Of a stretch of DNA of 64,000 bases, positions 52,590 to 59,741 are shown one piece after another. Numbering within the stretch: position 1 is the stretch's first letter; each line of letters begins with the position of its first letter. The notes under the pieces are model-generated. The model was not told where the DNA came from. It saw only the letters and a program-made list of their open reading frames with translations, and did not search any database. The translations under genes were made by a program, and so were the position numbers. This DNA is from Geminicoccaceae bacterium (GTDB taxonomy: Bacteria > Pseudomonadota > Alphaproteobacteria > Geminicoccales > Geminicoccaceae), in NCBI GenBank assembly GCA_020638465.1, contig JACKIM010000001.1, forward strand, positions 248,001 to 312,000. The letters are read 5' to 3'.

Positions 52590-53236
52590 GCCCGGGCCTC
52601 CGCACGCAGGGCGGCGATGGCCGCGGCGTAGTCGGGCCGGCCGAAGACCGCGGAACCCGCCACCAGCACGTCCGCTCCGGCCTCCACGGCACGGATGGCG
52701 GTATCTCCGTCGATGCCGCCGTCGACTTCCAGCAGGATCCCGCGCTCGCGGGTCATGGATGCGATCCGCCGCAGCTTGTCCAGCGCGGAGGGGATGAGTT
52801 TCTGCCCGCCGAATCCCGGATTGACGGTCATCACAAGGACCAGGTCGAGACGGTCGAGCACGGGTTCGACGACGCAGGCGGGCGTCGCCGGATTGAGGGC
52901 GAGGCCGACCCTGGCCCCGAGATCGGCCACCTGCTGGAGCGTACGGTCGAGGTGACGGCAGGCTTCAGCATGCACCGTGATGCCCTGCGCACCGGCGGCC
53001 ACGAAGGCGTCGAGACAGGAACCGGGCTCCTCCACCATCAGATGGCAGTCGAAGAAACGGTCGGTGACGCCCCGCACCGAACGGATGACGTCAGCACCGA
53101 AACTGATGTTGGGCACGAACCGGCCGTCCATCACGTCGAGATGGATCCAGTCGGCACCGGCGTCGGCAACGGCACGGATCTCCTCGCCGAGACGGGAGAA
53201 ATCGCTGGCGAGGATGGATGGGGCGATCAGCGGCAT
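52586..53236 (-). CDS. rpe: Ribulose-phosphate 3-epimerase
   Basis: Rpe interconverts ribulose-5-phosphate and xylulose-5-phosphate. The 216-residue TIM barrel has the start IAPSILASDFSRLGEEI, the metal-binding WIHLDVMDGRFVPNISFG, and FDCHLMVEEP. MTVNPGFGGQKLI and VDGGID complete the site. ATG 53236 is preferred; an upstream ATG at 53260 adds eight residues. A DnaA-like 9-mer overlaps the leader right behind the start. The PLP dehydratase overlaps its end. Confidence 0.95.
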   Translation of the reverse strand: MPLIAPSILASDFSRLGEEIRAVADAGADWIHLDVMDGRFVPNISFGADVIRSVRGVTDRFFDCHLMVEEPGSCLDAFVAAGAQGITVHAEACRHLDRTLQQVADLGARVGLALNPATPACVVEPVLDRLDLVLVMTVNPGFGGQKLIPSALDKLRRIASMTRERGILLEVDGGIDGDTAIRAVEAGADVLVAGSAVFGRPDYAAAIAALRAEARA

Positions 53237-53466
53237 CTGTGGACAATTTTCCATGGGCATCGTTGGCGGGGAGGCAACGCCCTTCTAGCAGCCGGACATG
53301 GAAATGCCGAGAGCATAGCGGTATCGGCCGGCGCATCCGCTCGCCAGCGGGTCGAAAGGGCTGTCCCGGGCCGGCATGACCGCGGCAGCACGGGCCGCCA
53401 GCGCCCCGATACGGCAGCGAAAAACCGTACAGGACAGGCAACTTGTCAAATAACCAATTGATTATA

Positions 53467-53480
53467 TTGAGTAATATCAA
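53467..53480. promoter_or_regulatory. FNR/FixK-like box TTGAG-TAAT-ATCAA
   Basis: Nine of ten core bases match TTGAT-N4-ATCAA. It lies 231 bases upstream of rpe and 842 bases upstream of hemA, inside an AT-rich stretch. The relevant promoter is not known. Confidence 0.45.
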
Positions 53481-53675
53481 TCAACACGGAATCGGCCGTA
53501 AAAGCCGGCCGCGGCTGCTTCATTGCAACGCAACACGTCAAGCAAAAGGAGATCTTGTCAAACAAGCAATCAATTCTTGCGTGACTTGTGCAACGGTGGA
53601 GGCTGCGGAAACGAACCGTTCTCAACCCGTTTCCCCCTTGACGCCGGTCGCGGTCCGGCGGGTCCGCCGCAACGG

Positions 53676-53721
53676 TTTTCCACAGGTCGGGGGATGGTCT
53701 TGTGAAACCGGCTGTGGATGA
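53676..53721. promoter_or_regulatory. Pair of DnaA-like boxes in opposite orientation
   Basis: TTTTCCACA at 53676-53684 and TCATCCACA on the reverse strand at 53713-53721 each differ at one position from TTATCCACA. A third, TTGTCCACA, is on the reverse strand at 53238-53246 beside the rpe start. Confidence 0.45.
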
Positions 53722-54118
53722 AATGTCACGTCCGCGTCATTTTTCCATCACAACAATCTCCTACGCTCCGGTACCGATTTTAACACCGAAATTTTGTTTA
53801 TTGCCCTTCACCGGCTATTCCATGCCGAAATTCTTCAAACGATATCAACCAATGGTCAATATCACATCGAAAAAGAGACATTACCGGATATTACGGGAAT
53901 TCGGTGCCGCATGACGCCGGCATGTCATGACGGACACAGGAAAAGGTCGGCCGAAGTCACGGCATGAAGAACTGCCGTGCCCCGAAGTCTCGGGTCACGT
54001 TCCGCAACAATGCCAGCCCCGGTCATCGCCCCTTCGTCATTGTTCTCCTTCCCTCTTCTTCATCATACGGTTCCACCACCTCCTCCCCTTTCCGGACGAC
54101 GATGATAACCGGTGGGAA

Positions 54119-54134
54119 TTAACCCCAGGTTAAC
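54119..54134 (+). promoter_or_regulatory. CtrA-type box TTAA-N7-TTAAC
   Basis: TTAA at 54119-54122 and TTAAC at 54130-54134 are separated by exactly 7 bases, the full CtrA consensus. The core is also a perfect palindrome (TTAACC-CCA-GGTTAA). It lies about 190 bases before the favoured hemA start. Confidence 0.6.
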
Positions 54135-54321
54135 GAATCGGTGGCAACCGTGGCACGCGTCGGTTTCACTGCCGCAAGGAGTTCCCCGAAACGGACCGCC
54201 TGCGGCAAGGTGCGGGGTTTTCATCCCGGTTTGTTGACGCGAGCATGACGTGTTGACTATGACGCAGGCGGCGCCCGGGTCCGACCCGGCAGCGCGCCGC
54301 GTTCGCCAGAGGCGTGAGTGG

Positions 54322-55533
54322 ATGAACTACGAGAGCTACTTCGAGCAGGCCGTCGGCAAGGTTCGAAGTGAGGGACGGTACCGCGTCTTCGCGGACCTCG
54401 CCCGCAAGGTCGGGGATTTCCCCCGTGCCGACCACCGATGCGACCGGGGCCGCCGGGAAGTCGCGGTCTGGTGCTCCAACGACTACCTGGGCATGGGCCA
54501 GCATCCCGATGTCCTCGCGGCGGCCGAGCAGGCAGTGCGCGACTATGGCGCGGGTGCGGGCGGAACGCGCAACATTTCCGGCACCACCCACCTGCATGTC
54601 AGGCTCGAACACGAACTCGCCGACCTGCACCAAAAGCCCGCGGCACTGGTGATGACGTCGGGATATGTCGCCAACGAGGCGGCCATCTCGACCATCGCCC
54701 AGCTTCTGCCCGACTGCATCATCCTGTCGGACGAGCTCAACCATGCCTCGATGATCGCCGGCGTGCGCTCCAGCCGCTGCGAGAAGGCGGTATTCCGCCA
54801 CAGCGACCTGGATCACCTCGAAAGCCTGCTGGCGGCCCAGCCGCGCGAGCGCGCGAAGCTGGTGATCTTCGAGAGCGTCTACTCGATGGACGGCGATTTC
54901 GGCCCGATCCATGCCGTGTGCGACCTCGCCGACAAGTACAACGCGATGACCTATCTCGACGAGGTCCACGCCGTCGGCATGTACGGGCCGCGAGGTGCCG
55001 GGGTGGCCGAGCGCGACGGTGCCATGGACCGGGTCGATGTCATCCAGGGAACGCTGGCCAAGGCATTCGGCTGCATGGGCGGCTACATCGCCGGATCGGG
55101 GGCGCTGGTCGATGCCGTGCGCTCGTTTGCCGCCGGCTTCATCTTCACAACGTCGCTGGCACCGGCCGTGGTCGGCGGCGCCATCGCCTCGGTACGCCAC
55201 CTCAAGACCAGCGGTGTCGAACGGGACTCCCAGCAGGAACGGGCGGCGGCGCTCAAGGCGCGGCTGGCGGCAGCCGGCCTGCCGGTGATGGCCTCGCCCT
55301 CGCATGTCGTCCCGATCCTCGTCGGCGATCCGGTGCGCTGCAAGGCCGCCACCGACATGCTGATGGACGAGTTCGACATCTACATCCAGCCGATCAACTA
55401 CCCGACCGTGCCGAAGGGAACGGAAAGGCTGCGCCTGACCCCCGGCCCGCTGCATGACGACGCCCTGATGGACGAACTGGTGGCTGCCCTCGTCGAGGTC
55501 TGGAACCGGCTCGCCATCAAGAAAGCTGCATGA
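54322..55533 (+). CDS. hemA: 5-aminolevulinate synthase
   Basis: HemA condenses glycine and succinyl-CoA to 5-aminolevulinate, the committed step of tetrapyrrole synthesis in alphaproteobacteria. The PLP lysine is Lys247 in QGTLAKAFGCMGGYIAG. NDYLGMGQHPDV, GAGAGGTRNISGTTHLHVRLE and VYSMDGDFGPI are hallmarks. ATG 54322 gives MNYESYFEQAVGKV and 403 residues, the usual length. Earlier in-frame starts (GTG 54250, ATG 54259) would add a short non-conserved extension. The CtrA box lies upstream. Its stop overlaps the BchC-like gene as ATGA, so the pathway genes behind it may be co-expressed with ALA synthesis. Confidence 0.95.
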   Translation: MNYESYFEQAVGKVRSEGRYRVFADLARKVGDFPRADHRCDRGRREVAVWCSNDYLGMGQHPDVLAAAEQAVRDYGAGAGGTRNISGTTHLHVRLEHELADLHQKPAALVMTSGYVANEAAISTIAQLLPDCIILSDELNHASMIAGVRSSRCEKAVFRHSDLDHLESLLAAQPRERAKLVIFESVYSMDGDFGPIHAVCDLADKYNAMTYLDEVHAVGMYGPRGAGVAERDGAMDRVDVIQGTLAKAFGCMGGYIAGSGALVDAVRSFAAGFIFTTSLAPAVVGGAIASVRHLKTSGVERDSQQERAAALKARLAAAGLPVMASPSHVVPILVGDPVRCKAATDMLMDEFDIYIQPINYPTVPKGTERLRLTPGPLHDDALMDELVAALVEVWNRLAIKKAA

Positions 55534-56489
55534 CGACGGCCCGGGCCTACTGGTCGACGGCACCGTTTGAAGGCGAGATACGCGAACAGGAACTGCCGCC
55601 GCCGGGCGAGGGCGAGGTGCGGGTGGAAGCCCTGTTCAGCGCCCTGAGCCAGGGGACCGAGAAACTCGTCGCCGCGGGCCTGGTGCCGGACAGCGAGCAC
55701 CGGCGCATGCGCTGCCCGTTCCAGGAAGGCGATTTCCCCTTCCCGGTGAAATATGGCTATTGCAATGTCGGTCGCGTGACCGAAGGTCCGTCCGAACTCG
55801 TGGGCCGCACGGTCTTCTCGCTGTACCCGCACCAGGATCGCTTCAACATCCCGGCCGCGATGGTGACCGTGCTGCCGGACGACCTGCCGCCGCGCCGCGC
55901 CGTGCTCACCGCCAACATGGAAACCGCGCTCAACGCCATCTGGGATTCGCGCATCACCGCCGGCGACCGGGTGCAGGTGGTGGGAGCGGGAGTCATCGGC
56001 CTGCTCACCGCCAGCCTCGCCGCGCGCTTCCCCGGCACGGAAGCGCGGATCCACGACATCGATGCCGGACGGATGGCGGCAGCGGCAGCACTGGGGCTCG
56101 AATGCGGCATCGTCGAGGATGCCGACATCGTGTTCCACTGCAGCGGCAGCGAGGCCGGGCTCGTCCGTTCGCTCGAACTGGCCGGGTTCGAGGGCACCAT
56201 CGTCGAGATGAGCTGGCACGGCGCACGCACGATCGGCCTTCCGCTCGGTGCGGCCTTCCACAGCCGCAGGCTGAAGCTGGTGAGCTCGCAAGTCGGCCAC
56301 ATACCGCTTCATCAAACCGCGAAGTGGACTCACGCAAGGAGAATCGCGAATGCGGCAAAACTCTTGCGCGATACTCCCATTGATGTGACACATTTCAGCG
56401 ACTGTCTTCTGGACGATCTTCCGCAGATGGTGAAAATCTTATCCGGCAAAGACTTGAGCTTTATTGGTAGTATCGTACGTTATGCATGA
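55530..56489 (+). CDS. BchC-like MDR-family dehydrogenase
   Basis: This 319-residue medium-chain dehydrogenase resembles BchC, the bacteriochlorophyllide dehydrogenase, in segments such as ALSQGTEKLVAAGLVPDSE, RMRCPFQEGDFPFPVKYGY and NVGRV. The catalytic zinc ligands of classical alcohol dehydrogenases (Cys, His, Cys) are missing from their expected places. The nucleotide-binding fold is VQVVGAGVIGLLTASLAARF. No other bacteriochlorophyll gene is in the window, so photosynthesis is not implied. It is coupled to hemA by ATGA overlap and precedes a PTPS-like gene, suggesting a dehydrogenase in a pterin-like or tetrapyrrole-related pathway. The substrate is unknown. Confidence 0.82.
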   Translation: MTTARAYWSTAPFEGEIREQELPPPGEGEVRVEALFSALSQGTEKLVAAGLVPDSEHRRMRCPFQEGDFPFPVKYGYCNVGRVTEGPSELVGRTVFSLYPHQDRFNIPAAMVTVLPDDLPPRRAVLTANMETALNAIWDSRITAGDRVQVVGAGVIGLLTASLAARFPGTEARIHDIDAGRMAAAAALGLECGIVEDADIVFHCSGSEAGLVRSLELAGFEGTIVEMSWHGARTIGLPLGAAFHSRRLKLVSSQVGHIPLHQTAKWTHARRIANAAKLLRDTPIDVTHFSDCLLDDLPQMVKILSGKDLSFIGSIVRYA

Positions 56490-56575
56490 CGCCGCCGGTG
56501 CGAACCGGCGCATGCCAAGATAAAGGGTCCACGCAAAAAAGGACCTGACGACCGTGAGGATATGGAGGAGCGCTG

Positions 56576-56974
56576 ATGTTCACCGTACGGGTACGCGATC
56601 ACGTGATGATCGCCCACAGCTTCAGGGGCGACCTGTTCGGCCCGGCACAGAAGCTTCATGGCGCGACCTATGTGGTCGACGTGGAATTCCGTCGCGAGGC
56701 GATGAACGAGGACCACGTGGTCGTCGACATCGGCCGGGCCATTGACGAGCTCAAGGCCATCCTGGGCGAACTCAACTACCGCAATCTCGACGAACTCGAC
56801 ATCTTCGAGGGTCAGAACACGACCACCGAGTTCCTCTCCCGCCACATCTTCGACCGCATGGTCGCGGCGATACGGGCGGGCAGGCTCGGCCCGGGCAGCG
56901 AGGCCCTGCACTCCCTCAAGGTGGAGCTCGGCGAAAGCCATGTAGCCTGGGCGGGCTTCGAAGGACGCCTTTGA
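56576..56974 (+). CDS. 6-pyruvoyl-tetrahydropterin synthase-like protein lacking key residues
   Basis: This 132-residue protein has the PTPS/QueD T-fold: FTVRVRDHVMIAHSFRG, KLHGATYVVDVEF, NTTTEFLSRHIFDRM and VELGESHVAWAGF. Normal PTPS binds zinc with three His; here His14 and His28 remain, but the third, in the HGH motif, is Ala30. The catalytic Cys that precedes HGH is also missing (FGPAQKLHGA). It may still bind a pterin without performing the standard reaction. GGAGGAG lies before ATG 56576. It belongs to the hemA-dehydrogenase-PTPS-GT4-methyltransferase group, although a reverse-strand gene intervenes before GT4. Confidence 0.85.
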   Translation: MFTVRVRDHVMIAHSFRGDLFGPAQKLHGATYVVDVEFRREAMNEDHVVVDIGRAIDELKAILGELNYRNLDELDIFEGQNTTTEFLSRHIFDRMVAAIRAGRLGPGSEALHSLKVELGESHVAWAGFEGRL

Positions 56975-56989
56975 GCCCCCGGCACCCGG

Positions 56990-57313
56990 TCAGCGACCCG
57001 GAGCCGGACGACCGTCCATGAGGCGCAGCCAGCCACGGATTGTCCGCCAGGCGATGTAGGCCCATGCCAGGGCGAGAAGGACATAGCCGATCAGGATGAT
57101 GGACAGGATGGAACCCGCAATGACCATCAACAGGCTCCACCAGAACGTGGAAGTACCGTAATGCAGATGTCCCCTGTAGGGCTCCACGGCCCCACCCCGA
57201 CAGACATAGGCAATCACCGCAGCCGCGAGGATCGGCACGGCAGTGAACAGCGACAGGGCATAACAACCGTACATCAGATGGGCCGCGCCGCGGCCGCCGA
57301 GATCATCCGCCAT
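56990..57313 (-). CDS. DUF4870-type small membrane protein
   Basis: This 107-residue inner-membrane protein has three hydrophobic segments: LMYGCYALSLFTAVPILAA, FWWSLLMVIAGSILSIIL and YVLLALAWAYIAWRTI. The segment AVIAYVCRGGA fits the DUF4870/Tic20-like family. ATG 57313 gives MADDLGGRGAAHL; the frame further upstream is not conserved. It is on the opposite strand between the PTPS-like and GT4 genes, so the latter needs its own promoter in the 53-base gap. Function unknown. Confidence 0.8.
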   Translation of the reverse strand: MADDLGGRGAAHLMYGCYALSLFTAVPILAAAVIAYVCRGGAVEPYRGHLHYGTSTFWWSLLMVIAGSILSIILIGYVLLALAWAYIAWRTIRGWLRLMDGRPAPGR

Positions 57314-57366
57314 GCCCTGTTCCCCTCTCCTGCCCCTGACCATCCCGCGACGGGAGGCTAGCACAC

Positions 57367-58425
57367 ATGAACAGGAAGGAAACGGGTCCGGCCGTTCTGG
57401 CCTTTCCGGGAGACCTGTCGATCCGCACCGGCGGCTACATCTACGACCGGCGGGTACTGGACGAACTGCGCAACCAGGACGTGGCCATCGAGACGCTGCC
57501 GCTTGGCGACGGTTTCCCGCTGCCGACCGCGCAGGCCATGCACGTGGCCGAAGCCCGCCTGATGTCGCTGCCGTCCGACACCTCGGTCATCATCGACGGG
57601 CTGGCCTATGGTGCCATGGGTGCTATCGCTCAAAAGCTGGCCGCCCACCTGGACATCATCGCCCTCGTCCATCATCCGCTGGCGCTCGAAACCGGCATTC
57701 CCACCGTCGATGCGGAAAATCTCCGGCTGAGCGAGACCATGGCGCTCGCCCATGCGAGACGGGTCGTGACCACCTCGCCCACCACCGCGCGAATGCTGGC
57801 CGAGCATTTCGCGGTCGATGCCGACAGGATCACGGTGGCACCGCCGGGAACCGACGAGAAGCCCCTGGCCCATGGTTCGAACGACCGCCAGGTGCGGCTG
57901 CTCAGCGTCGGCAGCGTCGTTCCGCGCAAGGACTTCGTCACGCTCGCCCGCGCCCTGTCGGGCCTGTACGACCTGCCATGGCACCTCGACATCGCGGGTT
58001 CGCTGGACCGGTCGTCCGCCGCGGTGCGGCAGTTGCGCGATGTCATCATCACCGGCGGCATCGAGGAGCGGATCTCGCTGCTGGGTGAACTCGACGACAA
58101 GAAGCTCGACAGGCTCTATGCCCGGGCCGACCTGTACGTGTCCAGTTCGCTCTATGAGGGCTACGGCATGGCGCTGATGGATGCGATCGCCTGGGGCCTG
58201 CCGGTCGTGGCCGCGCGCGGCGGGGCCGTTTCCGACATCCTGCCCAGCGATGCCGCCTTCCTTGTCACACCGGGCAACGCCACCTCGATGGCATCCGCCC
58301 TGCGGCGGCTGATCGAGAACGACGCCCTGCGCCACCGCCTGCATGGCGGGGCGCTGGAAGCCCGCGAAAGGCTTCCACGCTGGCCCGCCACGGCCGGGAT
58401 CATCCGCGATGTCCTGTTTCGATGA
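57367..58425 (+). CDS. Glycosyltransferase family 4
   Basis: This 352-residue GT-B enzyme has VRLLSVGSVVPRKDFVTLARAL, the GT4 signature near residue 178. VSSSLYEGYGMALMDAIAWGLPVVAARGG carries the EGYGMALMEA-type nucleotide-sugar motif. The N-terminal domain starts PAVLAFPGDLSIRTGGYIYDRRVL. No membrane anchor is seen. It transfers a sugar from a nucleotide sugar to an unknown acceptor. Together with the PTPS-like and dehydrogenase genes, a pterin-type acceptor is conceivable. Its stop overlaps the next methyltransferase as ATGA. Confidence 0.9.
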   Translation: MNRKETGPAVLAFPGDLSIRTGGYIYDRRVLDELRNQDVAIETLPLGDGFPLPTAQAMHVAEARLMSLPSDTSVIIDGLAYGAMGAIAQKLAAHLDIIALVHHPLALETGIPTVDAENLRLSETMALAHARRVVTTSPTTARMLAEHFAVDADRITVAPPGTDEKPLAHGSNDRQVRLLSVGSVVPRKDFVTLARALSGLYDLPWHLDIAGSLDRSSAAVRQLRDVIITGGIEERISLLGELDDKKLDRLYARADLYVSSSLYEGYGMALMDAIAWGLPVVAARGGAVSDILPSDAAFLVTPGNATSMASALRRLIENDALRHRLHGGALEARERLPRWPATAGIIRDVLFR

Positions 58426-59228
58426 GCGGTTTTTCGTCCGACTGGCTCGGCCTGCGCGAACCCTTCGACCACGCGGCGCGCTCGGACCGGCTGACCGGCA
58501 TGCTGACCCGGTGGGCGGATGGCCGCGAGGGGCTGGTCATCGCCGACATGGGCAGCGGCACCGGGTCGAACTTCCGGGCCATCGAACCGGTGCTGCCGCC
58601 GGGACAGCACTGGTACCTGCTCGAAAACGACCCGGCGCTCATCGAGGCGGGGCGCTCCACCCTGCCGGCGACGGGCCGTTCCAGCTGCCTCTATGTGGCG
58701 GCCGATCTCTCGTCGAGTCTTGAGGATATCGTTCCCGCATCCGTCGATATCGTCACCTGCTCCGCGCTGCTCGATCTCGTCAGCATGACCTGGCTCGAAA
58801 GACTGGTCAGGTTGGTGATCGGGCGCAAGGCGGCCCTGCTCGCCGTCCTGACCTATGACGACCGCATCCGCTGGCGGCCCGGCGATCTCCACGACACGGC
58901 GATGCGGGACCTGTTCAACCGCCATCAGCGCACTGACAAGGGATTCGGTCCTGCACTCGGCGGCAGTGCCGCCGGCGAACTCGAAACCATGCTGAAGGGC
59001 AAGGGGCAGTTGTCGACCGAGCCGAGCCCATGGGTGTTCCGGCCCGGCGACCGGTCCATCCAGCAGGCCCTGCTCGACGGCTTCGTCGCGGCGGCGCGGG
59101 AGCTGGACGATTGCGACAAGGAAGAGGCCCTCGCATGGCGGAACCAGCGCCGCACGCAGATCGACCGGGGACGTTCACACCTGACAGTCGGTCACATTGA
59201 TCTTCTTTTCCTACCGGATTCACGATAG
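58422..59228 (+). CDS. Class I SAM-dependent methyltransferase of the GT4 cluster
   Basis: This 268-residue methyltransferase has the SAM motif VIADMGSGTGSNFRAIEPVLPP at residues about 40-61 and VDIVTCSALLDLVSMTWLERLV as motif IV region. Its start SGFSSDWLGLREPFDHAAR is found in the group that accompanies PTPS-like and GT4 genes in alphaproteobacteria (from memory, not checked). It is translationally coupled to the GT4 gene, which makes a shared substrate likely. The methyl acceptor is unknown. Confidence 0.88.
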   Translation: MSGFSSDWLGLREPFDHAARSDRLTGMLTRWADGREGLVIADMGSGTGSNFRAIEPVLPPGQHWYLLENDPALIEAGRSTLPATGRSSCLYVAADLSSSLEDIVPASVDIVTCSALLDLVSMTWLERLVRLVIGRKAALLAVLTYDDRIRWRPGDLHDTAMRDLFNRHQRTDKGFGPALGGSAAGELETMLKGKGQLSTEPSPWVFRPGDRSIQQALLDGFVAAARELDDCDKEEALAWRNQRRTQIDRGRSHLTVGHIDLLFLPDSR

Positions 59229-59261
59229 GAATAATCATCGCTTAAGGCATCGGGATAATAT

Positions 59262-59274
59262 GAATTCCGAATTC
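59262..59274. promoter_or_regulatory. GAATTC-C-GAATTC palindrome upstream of the ArsR gene
   Basis: A 13-base palindrome with a single central base lies 82-94 bases before the favoured ArsR start. It directly follows AT-rich GGATAATAT, which may be the -10, so bound repressor would block transcription. Autoregulation is plausible. Confidence 0.45.
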
Positions 59275-59355
59275 TAGTGACAAAATCCCTCTGTCCGGTC
59301 AGATCAAGCCGTATTTCGGCGGATGGACGAGAGGGCAACGATATGGGAGGCAGAA

Positions 59356-59679
59356 ATGGTCGGGCATACGATGCTGAAAGAATCGGCGCTCGCCAGCAGG
59401 TTCCTCAAATCGATTGCGAACGAGCATAGGCTTCAGATCCTTTGCACCCTGAGCCAGGGGGAACGGTCGGTCGGCGAGATCAGGGAAACCGTCGAACTGC
59501 GGCAGTCGAACCTCTCGCAGCAGCTTGGCCGGCTGCGGCAGGACAAGCTGGTCAAGACCCGGCGCGAAGGCAAGATGATCTATTACAGCCTCTCGAACGA
59601 CAAGGTCATCCGGGTCCTCGACCTGCTCTACGAGCTTTTCTGCAAGGACGAACCGGACCCGCAGCAGGGCCGCGCCTGA
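59356..59679 (+). CDS. ArsR-family regulator with a BigR/SqrR-type cysteine pair
   Basis: This 107-residue winged-helix repressor has LASRFLKSIANEHRLQILC, then LSQGERSVGEIRETVELRQSNLSQQLGRLRQDKLV and TRREGKMIYYSL. It lacks the metal-binding ELCVCDL motif of ArsR proper. It keeps two Cys 66 residues apart (Cys30 in HRLQILC and Cys96 in YELFCKD), the spacing used by the persulfide sensors SqrR and BigR. It may therefore sense reactive sulfur. ATG 59356 follows GGGAGG by 5 bases; an in-frame ATG 59323 is poorly supported. The targets are unknown. No sulfide-oxidation gene is adjacent. Confidence 0.88.
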   Translation: MVGHTMLKESALASRFLKSIANEHRLQILCTLSQGERSVGEIRETVELRQSNLSQQLGRLRQDKLVKTRREGKMIYYSLSNDKVIRVLDLLYELFCKDEPDPQQGRA

Positions 59680-59741
59680 CAGGCGCTCCCTTTCTCCGGT
59701 GATTTTCGTAAAATTTGACGAATTGGTCCCGAAAGGGCCTT

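Larger units (their letters stand above)
53237..54321. other. 1.1-kb non-coding region between divergent rpe and hemA with origin-like boxes
   Basis: No gene is credible here; open frames at 53443, 53523 and 53702 are short and compositionally atypical. AT-rich stretches occur at about 53445-53490 and 53730-53900. It contains three DnaA-like 9-mers (53238-53246, 53676-53684 and 53713-53721), an FNR/FixK-like box (53467-53480) and a CtrA-type box (54119-54133). This is by far the longest non-coding region of the window. Confidence 0.6.

Noticed and set aside
53443..53914. Short open frames in the rpe-hemA gap
   Set aside because: All are under 95 residues, overlap one another, and have compositions unlike the neighbouring genes.
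55530..56489. Evidence for a photosynthesis gene cluster from the BchC-like gene
   Set aside because: No other bch, crt or puf gene is found in the window, and the zinc-less MDR fold alone does not show bacteriochlorophyll synthesis.
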